64,000 nt of DNA from Nodosilinea sp. WJT8-NPBG4 (GTDB lineage Bacteria > Cyanobacteriota > Cyanobacteriia > Phormidesmidales > Phormidesmidaceae): contig JAHHHQ010000020.1 of NCBI GenBank assembly GCA_019359285.1, positions 186,001-250,000 of the forward strand. The letters are read 5' to 3'. Of the stretch, positions 9,976-19,299 are shown one piece after another. How positions within the stretch are numbered: the stretch's first letter is position 1; each line of letters opens with the position of its first letter. A program made the translations under genes and the position numbers. Below the pieces are notes generated by a model, which saw nothing but the letters and a program-made list of their open reading frames with translations, did not search any database and was not told the DNA's origin.

Positions 9976-10551
9976 ATGACTCCATCTGCTTTGGCTTCCG
10001 CCCCTGCTACCACTGCTTTGCTAGAGGCCCTGCACTTTTCAGCCACCAAACACAGTGATCAGCGCCGCAAAGATAAAGAAGCGTCGCCCTATATTAACCA
10101 TCCCATTCGTGTGGCTCAACTCTTAGCTAGCGAGGGCGGCGTGACCGATCTGGTGACCCTACAGGCCGCCATTCTCCACGACACGGTAGAAGACACCGAC
10201 ACAACCCCAGAGGAGATCGAGCGCCACTTTGGCCCCGAGGTGCGGCGAGTGGTGGAAGAAGTCACCGACGACAAAGAGTTGCCCAAGGCGGAGCGCAAAC
10301 AGCAGCAGGTGGAGCACGCTCCCCACCTGTCGCCCCAAGCCAAGCAGCTCAAAATTGCCGACAAAGCCGCCAACGTGCAAAACATTACCACCTCGCCCCC
10401 CGACGGCTGGTCGCTAGAACGAAAGCGCGAATATTTAGATTGGGCCGATCGAGTCGTGGCCGGGTGCCGAGGCTGCAACCCAGCCCTAGAAGCAGTTTAT
10501 GACGAGATCGTGGCCCAGGGACGGCAGGCGCTGGAGGCAATAGTGTCTTAG
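9976..10551 (+). CDS. HD-domain hydrolase, Mesh1/SpoT-like
   Basis: A small stand-alone HD-domain protein of the Mesh1/RelA-SpoT hydrolase group, likely a manganese-dependent (p)ppGpp 3'-pyrophosphohydrolase. The family pattern is present: HSDQRRKD followed by YINHPIRVA, the HDTVEDT metal-binding motif, then [12 protein letters not shown]. About 191 residues from the ATG at 9976 fits single-domain Mesh1 proteins; a longer frame from 9946 adds ten residues with no support. It lacks synthetase and TGS domains, so it would only degrade alarmone or a related nucleotide. The gene stands alone, divergent from xdhA. The substrate is inferred from family. Confidence 0.8.
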   Translation: MTPSALASAPATTALLEALHFSATKHSDQRRKDKEASPYINHPIRVAQLLASEGGVTDLVTLQAAILHDTVEDTDTTPEEIERHFGPEVRRVVEEVTDDKELPKAERKQQQVEHAPHLSPQAKQLKIADKAANVQNITTSPPDGWSLERKREYLDWADRVVAGCRGCNPALEAVYDEIVAQGRQALEAIVS

Positions 10552-10791
10552 CCCTAGGGTTTGCCGATGCAGGCTTAGCCTGGACTATTTAGGTTCTAAG
10601 CCAACCATGACAAGACGGGCCAGAGGCCCATCCCACAAGAGAGATTTATTCAAATTTTCGAGGTCTCTGGGAAATTCTTGTAGGATAGCCGTCCCGGCTG
10701 TCTACTCTCCAATTTTCGTCATGAATAACACAGGTTAAAGGATGCAGTGCAGGGATCGCACCAGAAGTAGCCACAATCCCAATTTCTAGGA

Positions 10792-11403
10792 TTAGACAGA
10801 CCGATAGTTATCTGTATGCTGGTGCAGCACCTGAGCCGCAGCCTCCAGGGTGGGGCCAAACACCAGCACCCCTTCCTCGTGTCCCGCCATGATCAAAATG
10901 CGCGTTTGCATCAGGTCGTCATGGTTCAACAGCCGCCTCATTTCGTAGGCCATTGCCGGGGTGCCGTAGGGAACGCTGGCGGCGGTGGTGGGCAGCACCC
11001 CCTGGCCACGCTGCCACAGCGGGCGATTGTGCACATGAATAATCGCCTGAATGGCGCTGCTGTAGGCGTAAAGGGCCGCATGGGTAAGCGACTCAGATGA
11101 GGCCTGAATCGGGCCAGTGCAGTGCAGGGTGTTGCGATCGATATCCCAGTCGTCGACCAGGGTGTAATGGTGGACAGAGGTGTGGGCCAGGTGCCCGGTT
11201 TGGGTGCCCGAGACGGCAAAGCTGCGGGCCGATCGCCGGAGGCTGATATTGCCGTAACCAATGCCGTTGGGGTAGAGCCCGATTTGCTGTGCCTGCCACA
11301 TGCGATCGCGCCACGCCATCAGCTCAGCCAGTTCGTCATCTTCCAGCGGCGCACCGGTCGTCCAGTGGCCGACGTACTTGATGACACCCTCGTCCATAGC
11401 CAT
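10792..11403 (-). CDS. Class II aldolase/adducin family protein
   Basis: A 203-residue zinc-type class II aldolase fold protein. The catalytic-type glutamate is in ASSES (E104); metal ligands are HVH (H123, H125) and H175 in MAGHEEGVLVFG. It starts five bases after the end of mtnA, so the two are co-transcribed and probably act in one pathway on 5-methylthioribulose-1-phosphate. It could be the dehydratase MtnB of the methionine salvage pathway, or an Ald2-like aldolase that splits methylthioribulose-phosphate to DHAP and an aldehyde. The usual MtnB glycine-rich opening is not well conserved, so the exact reaction is open. Confidence 0.65.
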   Translation of the reverse strand: MAMDEGVIKYVGHWTTGAPLEDDELAELMAWRDRMWQAQQIGLYPNGIGYGNISLRRSARSFAVSGTQTGHLAHTSVHHYTLVDDWDIDRNTLHCTGPIQASSESLTHAALYAYSSAIQAIIHVHNRPLWQRGQGVLPTTAASVPYGTPAMAYEMRRLLNHDDLMQTRILIMAGHEEGVLVFGPTLEAAAQVLHQHTDNYRSV

Positions 11404-11408
11404 AGCCG

Positions 11409-12512
11409 TTAGGTTGCTTCGGGAAACAGACCCAGCAACCCGGCCTCAGAAGCCGGACAGATGCCCCGTTCTGTGATCAAGCCCGTTACCAGGCGGGCGG
11501 GGGTGACATCAAAGGCGTAGTTGGCGGCGGGGGAAGATTCGGGGCAGATCAGCACCGAGGTGACCCCGTGGGGAGACAGCCCATCGATGTACTTCACTTC
11601 GTCCTGGCTGCGCTGCTCAATCGGAATCTCTTTCACCCCGTCGCGCAGAGTCCAGTCGAGGGTGGAGGAGGGCAGGGCTACGTAGAAGGGCACGCCGTTG
11701 TCGTGGGCAGCCAAGGCTTTGAGGTAAGTGCCAATTTTGTTGGCCACATCGCCCTGGCGGGTGGTGCGATCGGTGCCCACGATCGCCAGATCCACCAGGC
11801 CGTGCTGCATCAAGTGGCCCCCAGCATTGTCTGAAATGACGGTGTGAGGCACGCCATGCTGCCCTAGTTCCCAGGCGGTGAGCTTGGCCCCCTGGTTGCG
11901 GGGGCGGGTTTCATCGACCCAAACGTGAACCGGCAGGCCGCGATCGTGGGCATGGTAGATGGGCGAGGTGGCCGTGCCCCAGTCTACACAGGCTAGCCAG
12001 CCAGCATTGCAGTGGGTCAAAATGTTGACGGGCTGCCCAGTGCGAGCATAGATATCTTCAATCAGCTGCACTCCGTGCAACCCGATCTGGCGACACTGTT
12101 CTTCGTCGGCATCGAGGATGGCCTCAGCGTTTTGCCGCAGTCGAGCGATCGCTTCTGAGGCCGTTGCCACCTGCCCCAGGGCATTCAGCTGGGAAGTTAA
12201 TGCCCAGTGCAGATTGACGGCTGTGGGGCGGGTTTGGCCCAGAGCGTGGGCGGCCTGGGTCAAAACGTCGCGAAAGCCTGGCTCAGAAGCCGCGTCCAGA
12301 GCCGCCAAATACATGCCCATGGCAGCGGTAGCTCCAATCAGCGGAGCACCGCGCACCACCATGTCTTTGATGGCGTAGGCTGCTTCATCCACCGAGCTCA
12401 GGTCCATCCAGGTGAGCTGGTGGGGCAGCTGACGCTGGTCAATCACCTGCACAACGCGAGGATTATCTGGGTGTAAACGAATGCTTCTTGTCGGCTCGCC
12501 GTTAATTTTCAC
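11409..12512 (-). CDS. mtnA: S-methyl-5-thioribose-1-phosphate isomerase
   Basis: MtnA converts 5-methylthioribose-1-phosphate to 5-methylthioribulose-1-phosphate in salvage of the sulfur by-product of polyamine and SAM metabolism. The 367-residue sequence shows the eIF2B-like isomerase motifs: VVRGAPLIGATAAMG near the N-terminus, LTHCNAGWLA with the catalytic cysteine, VDETRPRNQGAKLTAWEL, IVGTDRTTRQGDVANKIGTY with the conserved aspartate, and a C-terminal FDVTP block. Length is normal. It leads a two-gene unit with the class II aldolase. No mtnP, mtnC or mtnD is in this window. Confidence 0.92.
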   Translation of the reverse strand: MKINGEPTRSIRLHPDNPRVVQVIDQRQLPHQLTWMDLSSVDEAAYAIKDMVVRGAPLIGATAAMGMYLAALDAASEPGFRDVLTQAAHALGQTRPTAVNLHWALTSQLNALGQVATASEAIARLRQNAEAILDADEEQCRQIGLHGVQLIEDIYARTGQPVNILTHCNAGWLACVDWGTATSPIYHAHDRGLPVHVWVDETRPRNQGAKLTAWELGQHGVPHTVISDNAGGHLMQHGLVDLAIVGTDRTTRQGDVANKIGTYLKALAAHDNGVPFYVALPSSTLDWTLRDGVKEIPIEQRSQDEVKYIDGLSPHGVTSVLICPESSPAANYAFDVTPARLVTGLITERGICPASEAGLLGLFPEAT

Positions 12513-12739
12513 AGGCCCGTTCTAGCCCCCAAAATTTAAATGTTTATTATGACAGACCACAGCGGCGGGTACAGCGGCGCTTGAGGCTGACGCTGCATTG
12601 TCTGTAGGGGCGAACGGCCACAAAGCCTTTGCTCGGCTGCCCCTAAGCCCTACCAAATTCGTACCTCATTCAGCAACGCTGAGACGTTCAAACGTGCGCA
12701 ATGTTCACCTAGGCAAGGGCTAAATCAGACGGGCTAACG

Positions 12740-14959
12740 CTATAGAACGCAGCGGATGGATGCCAGGACCTGCTCGCGCCGAACCGCCTGAAGTTGATTG
12801 GCTACCTGCTGGGCTCGATCGCCCTGTCCCAACTGGGCGTATTGCAGTGCGATCGCTTCTAGCAAACTGCCCCGATCGTCGGTTTTATCGATGATGGTGT
12901 AGCCCTCGGCCCCTAGGCGATCGACCTGAGATTCTTCCCCAGGAATGGTCTGCGCCACCTGGAAGGCTTGGGCCAGAACGGGAAGCGCAGCCTCGACCTG
13001 CTGCAAATCGCCATAGCGTTGAGCGATCGCCAGCAGGAGCTGAGCCCGGCTGCTGGGTTCTGTGAGTTCATTGACCACAGGCAGGGCTAGGTCAAGACGA
13101 TTTTGCTGCAGCAGAGCCGTTGCGCTTCGCTGCAAGTGTGCTGTGCGCACCTCTGAAGGAGGGGTAGCCTGGGCCAGCTGTAGGGCACCAACGTACTGCC
13201 TTGCGGCCATAAAGACCTCAAAGGGGCGGTCAACTGGCCCCCCAAATGTGGGATCAGTAATCGAGCTATCCAACCCGCTGACCCGCTGCAAGAGTTCGCG
13301 GGTGGGGTCGGCTTGACCCGTTTGGGCATAGACCACGGCAATGGCGGTGAGGGCATTGGGCTCGATCAGAGCGCTTTGCGTCATATCGTCGGGGAACTGG
13401 CGCTGATAGGTGGCGACCAGATCGTCTACGCTTTCCAACGTTTGCTGGAGCAAATTGTTGGCCCAGGTGGTTTGACCGGCCTGATGGGCAGCCAGGGCGA
13501 TCGCCGCTAACAGTCGAACCCGCAAGACGGGCCGACTGGCGAGGGGCAGCTGCTGGGCCCAGGCCGCCGCTTGCTCGTATTGCCCGGTGGCCGCGTAGGC
13601 GGTGGCGGCCTTGACTATTAGCTCATCCTGGGGGCCATAGTTGATGGCCACAATCTGATCCCAGGATTGGCGAATCCAGTCAAACTGTTGGGTGTCGATC
13701 GCCAGTTGCAGCAGGTCTCCCAGGTAAAGGCTTTGTTCCCAGGGGTCGGCAACCGTTTGCAGAAAACTCAACCGGTCTGACAGCCACGCCTCGACCACAT
13801 CCTGCTGCCCGGCTTGGCTATAGGCCACCATTACCGATTTGATCGACCCCTGTTGAGATGCTTTGAGCTGAGTTTGGGCCAGCTCAAGGGCTTCGTCGCG
13901 CTGCCCCAGCTGTAAATAGGCGTCAACCAAGGTTCTAAAGACAAACTCTGGATCCGGGAAACCCGTAGCTGAATCAGCTTGGGCCCTGGCCTGGGCCAGC
14001 ATCTCAGCGGCTTTGGCGGGCTGGTTGGCGTTGTGGTAGGCGATCGCCACCTTCGTCAGGGCCCAAATGCGCTGGGTGACAGCGGGAATGGCTTGCGCTT
14101 CTGCCTCTGCCGCGCTCCAACTTTGAAAGGTAATTGACCCTTCCACTACCCCCCGCAGGGTGATCGACTGCAGCTCATACTCATCGGGCAAATCGGCGGC
14201 CATGGCTTTGGCCGGTCCGAAGTGGCCAATGTGAGCATAGGTGGTCGCCATGCGCTGCAAAATAGACAACTTCAGCCACTGCGAGGTGCCGGGCGGAATT
14301 TCCGCCGCCGCTCCACCCACCTGGCTCAGCACCACCAGTGCCGAGGTCGTGTCACCCATCAGCGCGTAGGTTTCGGCAATGTCGATCAGCGCACTGGCGG
14401 TAAAATCGCTGCCCTGAATCAAGGTTGCTGCCTGCCGCGCCTGTTCCAAGGCTTCCCTAGCAAGTGGGGTTTCACGCTGCTCTAGCACGGTGTAGTAGCG
14501 GGCGATCGCCGTGAGCGATCGCGTTTTAGCATAGCTGTGGCTCGAGGGCACCTGATTGGCCAACACCATAAACTGCCCTAGGATGGCCTGGAGCTGGGGC
14601 CGGCGCACCTGCTGATCCCCCTGGGTCAAGCGCTGCCATCGCGTAGCTAGGTAGCCCTCGCGGTAATCCAACAACCACTGCTCTAGCAGATCTGCCTGCA
14701 GCCGCCCATTCCGAAGCTGCCCACCGATTGCCAAGGTCTCCTGTAGTGATTGCAGAGCCTGGTCGGTTTGAGCGTTTTCTAGGGCAGACCGCGCTTGCTC
14801 TCCCGCTACGCCCAGCCGATTTTGCAGGGCGGCATCGGGGTTACAAACCACAGGAGCTGCCGTCTGCGCCCGCGCCACGTAAACGGGGTTAATGGCGTTT
14901 TCCAGAGGGGCGATCGCCAGCACACCCAACAACAAAACCGACTGAATAGAGCGAATCAT
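12740..14959 (-). CDS. Secreted helical-repeat (TPR-like) protein
   Basis: I recognise no named family. The 739-residue protein begins with a signal peptide (MIRSIQSVLLLGVLAIAPL..., cleavage probable after VARAQ) and is then almost wholly built of Ala/Gln/Leu-rich helix pairs, such as AIAQRYGDLQQVEAALPVL and AIAVVYAQTGQADPTREL, spaced about 34-40 residues apart. This is typical of tetratricopeptide or Sel1-like solenoids. It should act as a protein-binding scaffold in the periplasm or cell envelope. It stands alone, and a decayed ORF separates it from the upstream STAND gene. No enzymatic motif is visible. Confidence 0.7.
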   Translation of the reverse strand: MIRSIQSVLLLGVLAIAPLENAINPVYVARAQTAAPVVCNPDAALQNRLGVAGEQARSALENAQTDQALQSLQETLAIGGQLRNGRLQADLLEQWLLDYREGYLATRWQRLTQGDQQVRRPQLQAILGQFMVLANQVPSSHSYAKTRSLTAIARYYTVLEQRETPLAREALEQARQAATLIQGSDFTASALIDIAETYALMGDTTSALVVLSQVGGAAAEIPPGTSQWLKLSILQRMATTYAHIGHFGPAKAMAADLPDEYELQSITLRGVVEGSITFQSWSAAEAEAQAIPAVTQRIWALTKVAIAYHNANQPAKAAEMLAQARAQADSATGFPDPEFVFRTLVDAYLQLGQRDEALELAQTQLKASQQGSIKSVMVAYSQAGQQDVVEAWLSDRLSFLQTVADPWEQSLYLGDLLQLAIDTQQFDWIRQSWDQIVAINYGPQDELIVKAATAYAATGQYEQAAAWAQQLPLASRPVLRVRLLAAIALAAHQAGQTTWANNLLQQTLESVDDLVATYQRQFPDDMTQSALIEPNALTAIAVVYAQTGQADPTRELLQRVSGLDSSITDPTFGGPVDRPFEVFMAARQYVGALQLAQATPPSEVRTAHLQRSATALLQQNRLDLALPVVNELTEPSSRAQLLLAIAQRYGDLQQVEAALPVLAQAFQVAQTIPGEESQVDRLGAEGYTIIDKTDDRGSLLEAIALQYAQLGQGDRAQQVANQLQAVRREQVLASIRCVL

Positions 14960-15014
14960 AGTTGCTAGAGAATGATGGGTTAAGAGAGGTAGAGTGAGCG
15001 ATCGCTAGGTCTAT

Positions 15015-15317
15015 TCAATCGCCCGCCAAAAGACGTAGGGGCGATCCACAGAAACCCCAGAGGCCAATGCCTTCCGCCTGATCACCGGCGAAATTTAGGG
15101 TAAAGCGCACCTGGCTCGCGGCAAACTCTGCCCGGTACATAGTCATTTGCGTAGAGCTGGCGCTGCCCAAGCACTGACTGCAAACGGCAGAAAGTCACAG
15201 CATTCCACACCGCCAATCTTGTCCTAGGCCATGCAGAGTAATGGGTTGAAATAGACGCTCGATCAAAGTGGCACTGCCGCTGCTAGCAGTACATTGGGGT
15301 TTTACCGTTGCCTGCCC
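15015..15317 (-). pseudogene. Decayed open frame of unknown family
   Basis: In one minus-strand frame this gap reads as protein-like sequence over nearly 100 codons, broken by one internal TGA. The stretch before its stop at 15015 includes MTMYRAEFAASQVRFTLNF and an AEGIGLWGFCGSP segment. There is no good start. It may be the remnant of a secreted protein, or chance. Nothing else is seen in the 380-bp gap (14960-15339). Confidence 0.25.
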
Positions 15318-15339
15318 CTATGCTGACCCGCAACTTAAA

Positions 15340-18300
15340 TTACAGGTTTACCGCCCCTAGGCTTTTGAGAATGTCAATTTCGCTGGGAGAGAGACCAGTG
15401 ATACCGGTGATGTTCATCGCTTCGTAAAGGCGATCGGGGCGCATGACGGTGAGGCATTCCCCAGTTTCCACATTCCACAGGCGAATGGTTTCGTCGAGAC
15501 TAGCGCTGGCCAGAATGGGGTACCGGCTGCCGGGGGCAAGGGTGGGCAAAAAGATCATGGCGGTAACGACGGAGGTGTGGCCCTCGATTACCCGCAGGCA
15601 CTGCCAGGTCGCGACATCCCACAGGCGAATGGTGCGATCGCTGCGGCCACTCACCAAGAGCGACCCGTCGGGGCTAAATACCACGCTGCCGTGAATGCCG
15701 GTGTGCCCCTCCAGCTGGCGCAGATATTCCCCCGTCTCGGCATGCCATAGCTTGATGTCAAACAGGTTGCCCACGGTGGCGATCAAAGGCTGCTGGGGAT
15801 GAATGGCAACGCCCCAGGTGTGCCCCTCTTTGCCACCGCCCACCCGCAGGCAGGCACCGGTTTCTATATCCCACCAGCGCAAAGCGCCGTCGTTGCCCGT
15901 GGTGACGAAATACTGGCCCTGGGGATCGATCGCCATGCCCAGAATGTAAGCGCCGGGGTCGAGCACAATGCTGCGCAGGCATTCGCCGCTGTCGCTGTCC
16001 CAATATCGGATGGTGGCGTCGGAACTGGTGGCGCTGAGGAGATAGCCCTGGGGTGTGTAGCCAAAGGCTTGAATCCACGAATTGTTCTCGCGGCGCAGGG
16101 TGTGGCGGCAGCGCCCCGTGGCCAGTTCCCAGATGCGCACTTCGCCGTTGAGGCTAGCGCTGGCCAGCAGATCGCCCCGGGGGTGAAAGGCAACTTTCCA
16201 AACGCTGCCTTCGTAGTTGGTGAAGGTTTGCACGCACTCACCGGCTTCGTTCCATAGGCGAATGGTGCCGCCTAGGCCGCCGCCAGCGAGCAATGGCCGG
16301 TGGGGGTGGTAGGCGATGGAGCGCACACCGGCGTTGCCGCCTTGGATGGTTTTGAGGCAGTGGCCGGAGATTGGGGCGGCGATGGGGAGTGAGGAGTAGG
16401 GGGTGGATGGGTGGATGGGTGGGGAGGGTGAGGGAGATGAGGTGAGTGAGGGGGTGGGGGGTGTCTGTTGGGTAGGTGTAGGGGACTGGGGGGAAGATGG
16501 AGCTAGGGGGTGGCTGACGTCCCAGAAGCGGATGGTTTGGTCGATGCCGATGCTGACTAGGGCTTGGCCGGGGAGCCATTGGCCATCGGGGGTGTTGCCT
16601 TTGATAAAGGCGGTGCCCCAAACGCTGTCGGTGTGCCCGGTAAGCACGGCGAGGCATTCGCCGGTGGCGACGTTCCACAGGCGGATAGTGCGATCGCTGC
16701 TGGCGCTGGCGACTAGCTGCCCGTCGGGGCTGAAGTGAACGCCGGAGACTTCAGCGGTGTGGCCGCGCAGGGTGTGTAGACAGGTGCCGGTGGCGATCTG
16801 CCAAATTTTGACGGTGTGGTCAAAGCTGGAGGTGGCAAAGCGATCGCCCGCCGGGTGCATAGCCAGCGCCCAGCACATGCCCCTGTGCTCGGTCATGGTG
16901 TGCAGGCATTCACCGCTGTCGATATCCCACACTTTGACCAGGCCATCTTGACCACAGCTGACGAGAATGTGGCGGGGCGGTTCGCCGGGGGCAAGGGCGA
17001 TCGGGTAGGGGGCAAAGGCCACGCCGTTGGCGGGGCCGCTGTGTCCGGTGAGCGATTGGAGCAGCTCACCCGTGCGCCAGTTCCACAGCAAAATCGAGCG
17101 GCTGGTGTCGCCCAGGCTGCCCGCCAGCACGTTGCCGTCAGGGCTAAAGGTCAGCCCCCAGGGGTGGTCATAGTGCCAGGTTTGTAGACAGTTGCCGGTG
17201 GCCGCATCCCAGAACTTAATCCCCGTATCCATGCTGCCGCTGACCAGAGTGCGCCCGTCGGGGTTAAAGGCCAGGGCAAAAATGTAGGTGCTGTGGGCCT
17301 GGGTAATCAATACGGGCAGCCCCGTAGATGCCTGCCACATTTGCACCATGCCGTCTTCGCCACCCATGGCGATGTAGTCGCCGTCGTGGGTGGCCACCAG
17401 GGAGTTGGGGTGGGGCACCGGCTCGGCAAAGCGGCAGGCCATCAGGCTGGCGTGGGCCAGGTTGACCCGGTGCAGGGGCGTTTTTTGCAGGCAGGCCTGA
17501 CGAATGGTCAGCCCCGAGAGGTCGTAGCCGGTAAGGTCGAGCTTGAGGTACTGCATCAGGTTGAGCAGGTTGCCGACGCCGTAGCTATAGCTATGGGTAA
17601 AGGTCTGCCGCAGCAGGGTCAGCAGCTGCCGCGTCTGGCGATCGAGGGCAGCGGTGGAATTGAAGCGAGCGCAAAGGTTTTGGGCAATGGGCTGCAAGAT
17701 CAGCCGGGTCTGACTGTCGCGGATATATTCTTTGGCGGTGGCTTTGAGCAGGGCGTAGCGGTCAATTAGCAGCCCCTCGGCTGGGGCCACCTGGGGCATA
17801 GCGATGATCTCGTCGCTGATCTGCTCAATCAGTCGCTCGGTCACATATTCCATCACCACGGGCTGCTGGGTAAAGCGGGCATGCTTTTGCTCGATCAGGC
17901 TGCGCCGCGCCAGCGACTCCAGGGTTTCGAGCAGGCGCTGCTTGGGGATGGCGGGCACGATGTCGGTCTGCAAATCGGCAATCGTCACCCAGTCGCGGTT
18001 GATCGCCAGCCAGCCCATAATCTGCTGCTCCAGGGGAGCGAGGCGCTGGTATTGCTGGTCGAGCAGGCGGCGAATGCCTTTGAAGACGGTGGTTTCTTCC
18101 TGCACAAACGCATCGACATCGCCACCAAACAGCTCGCGAATAGAGGTGGCGACGATCTTGAGCGCTAGTGGGTTGCCGCTGTAGCTGTTGAGCAGCTGGT
18201 AGCGACCGGTGGGCGATCGCGACAGCCCAATCGCGTCAAAGATTTGGTCAGTATCCGATGGGGGCAGGCCGGGCAGAGTCAGCGATCGCACCGGCAGCGT

Positions 18301-19299
18301 CGCCCCCTCCATATCGGCTAATACCGAGGGCTTTTCGCGGCTGGTCAGCACCACACAGCTCTGGTGGGGCAGCTCGCCCACCTGGCGCAGTAGCTCGCCG
18401 TAAGCTTCGTAGCCCTCGCGGTAGGCCCCGGTCAGTTTGCCCTCTTGCAGCAGGGTTTCGCCGTTGTCGAGCACCAGCAGACAGCGCTGCTGCCGCAGGT
18501 AGTGCATCAATCGCGAGAGCAGCGGCGCAACGGCCAGCGTCGACGGGCTTTCCTGCTGACCCGAGAGCACCTGGATCAGATCGGTCAGCAGTAGCTCTAG
18601 GGGTGGGGCGTTGCGGAGGGTGCGCCAGATGATGGCGGAGAAGGGTGGATGGGTAGGCGAGTGGGAGAGTGGATGGGTACGTAAGTGGGTAGAGAGGGAA
18701 TTTGTTGCTTGGTTGTCTAAGGCATCGGCTTTTGGCGAACTCATCCACCCATCCACCCTTCTACCCTCCCACTCACTCACCCGCTGTGCCAGCTTCACCG
18801 ACAGCGCGGTCTTACCGATGCCGCCCATGCCGAGGATGGCGACTAGCCGGCAGCGATCGCGCTGAATCCACTGCTCTAGGGTGTCAAGCTCGGTGGCGCG
18901 GCCGTAGAAGAGGGAGGCGTCGATGGCTTCGCCCCGGTCGAGGGTGAGGGGGGTAGGGGGTGGGAGGGTGGATGGGTAGGGGGTAGGGGGGTGGGATGCT
19001 GTGTGGAGGACTGGTGAGGGGGGATCGCCTGCGTTGGGGTGTTGGTAGTCGGTGCGCTCTAGGAGCAGGTCGAAGGCGGCGAAGAATAGGTCGAGAGTCT
19101 GTTTGTCGACGCCGTTTTGGCCGTCGAGCACGCGGGTGACGGTGCTGAGGGCAAGGCGGGTGCGATCGCTAATTTCTTCCAGGGTGAAGCGATCGCCATT
19201 GTTGAGGGTTTGCTCAAGTTGCCGCCGTGCTGCATCGAGCTTGCGCTGGCCCGTTAACGATAGTACGACTCCCCGGCGGCGACTCTTTTTGGCGGGCAT
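15340..19299 (-). CDS. HTH-STAND (NB-ARC) NTPase with 14 WD40 repeats
   Basis: A 1319-residue signalling ATPase. Residues about 38-85 form a Cro/C1-like helix-turn-helix (FTLEEISDRTRLALSTVTRVL). The NTPase core follows, with Walker A GMGGIGKT at 157-164, Walker B CLLVLDNGE and TSREKPS sensor-like motifs. From about residue 620 I count 14 WD40 repeats, enough for two seven-bladed propellers. STAND proteins of this design are ligand-gated oligomerising switches in regulation, cell death or defence. Three Pro/Ser/Thr-rich inserts (about residues 92-120, 174-219, and inside blade 7) are encoded by low-complexity DNA and interrupt otherwise conserved domains while keeping the frame. ATG start at 19299; monocistronic. 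Confidence 0.85.
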   Translation of the reverse strand: MPAKKSRRRGVVLSLTGQRKLDAARRQLEQTLNNGDRFTLEEISDRTRLALSTVTRVLDGQNGVDKQTLDLFFAAFDLLLERTDYQHPNAGDPPSPVLHTASHPPTPYPSTLPPPTPLTLDRGEAIDASLFYGRATELDTLEQWIQRDRCRLVAILGMGGIGKTALSVKLAQRVSEWEGRRVDGWMSSPKADALDNQATNSLSTHLRTHPLSHSPTHPPFSAIIWRTLRNAPPLELLLTDLIQVLSGQQESPSTLAVAPLLSRLMHYLRQQRCLLVLDNGETLLQEGKLTGAYREGYEAYGELLRQVGELPHQSCVVLTSREKPSVLADMEGATLPVRSLTLPGLPPSDTDQIFDAIGLSRSPTGRYQLLNSYSGNPLALKIVATSIRELFGGDVDAFVQEETTVFKGIRRLLDQQYQRLAPLEQQIMGWLAINRDWVTIADLQTDIVPAIPKQRLLETLESLARRSLIEQKHARFTQQPVVMEYVTERLIEQISDEIIAMPQVAPAEGLLIDRYALLKATAKEYIRDSQTRLILQPIAQNLCARFNSTAALDRQTRQLLTLLRQTFTHSYSYGVGNLLNLMQYLKLDLTGYDLSGLTIRQACLQKTPLHRVNLAHASLMACRFAEPVPHPNSLVATHDGDYIAMGGEDGMVQMWQASTGLPVLITQAHSTYIFALAFNPDGRTLVSGSMDTGIKFWDAATGNCLQTWHYDHPWGLTFSPDGNVLAGSLGDTSRSILLWNWRTGELLQSLTGHSGPANGVAFAPYPIALAPGEPPRHILVSCGQDGLVKVWDIDSGECLHTMTEHRGMCWALAMHPAGDRFATSSFDHTVKIWQIATGTCLHTLRGHTAEVSGVHFSPDGQLVASASSDRTIRLWNVATGECLAVLTGHTDSVWGTAFIKGNTPDGQWLPGQALVSIGIDQTIRFWDVSHPLAPSSPQSPTPTQQTPPTPSLTSSPSPSPPIHPSTPYSSLPIAAPISGHCLKTIQGGNAGVRSIAYHPHRPLLAGGGLGGTIRLWNEAGECVQTFTNYEGSVWKVAFHPRGDLLASASLNGEVRIWELATGRCRHTLRRENNSWIQAFGYTPQGYLLSATSSDATIRYWDSDSGECLRSIVLDPGAYILGMAIDPQGQYFVTTGNDGALRWWDIETGACLRVGGGKEGHTWGVAIHPQQPLIATVGNLFDIKLWHAETGEYLRQLEGHTGIHGSVVFSPDGSLLVSGRSDRTIRLWDVATWQCLRVIEGHTSVVTAMIFLPTLAPGSRYPILASASLDETIRLWNVETGECLTVMRPDRLYEAMNITGITGLSPSEIDILKSLGAVNL
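16372..16510 (-). repeat. Low-complexity repeat tract inserted in WD40 blade 7
   Basis: The plus strand shows GGGTGGATGGGTGGATGGGT-like purine-rich heptamer repeats. They encode a Pro/Ser/Thr stretch that splits the seventh blade just after its WD motif (RFWDVS) and before the GHCLKTI end of the blade. The reading frame is kept. Confidence 0.7.
18643..18780 (-). repeat. Low-complexity repeat tract with inverted arms, in the NTPase domain
   Basis: This insert lies shortly after Walker A. The left half carries GGGTGGATGGGTAGGCGAGT-type repeats and the right half the complementary CATCCACCCATCCACCC, so the tract is a loose inverted repeat of about 140 bp. It adds about 46 in-frame residues rich in His, Pro, Ser and Thr. 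Confidence 0.65.
18940..19026 (-). repeat. Low-complexity repeat tract between HTH and NTPase
   Basis: G-rich plus-strand DNA (GGTGGGAGGGTGGATGGGTA and similar) encodes a proline-rich linker between the N-terminal helix-turn-helix and the STAND NTPase domain. It belongs to the same repeat family as the other two tracts in this gene. Confidence 0.6.

Noticed and set aside
9669..10049. Minus-strand 126-codon frame between xdhA and the HD gene
   Set aside because: It overlaps the HD gene start, has no family features and an unlikely basic, Arg/Ser-rich composition.
15340..19299. Repeats in the STAND gene as a CRISPR array
   Set aside because: They are WD40 coding repeats and G-rich low-complexity tracts, without uniform repeat and spacer lengths.
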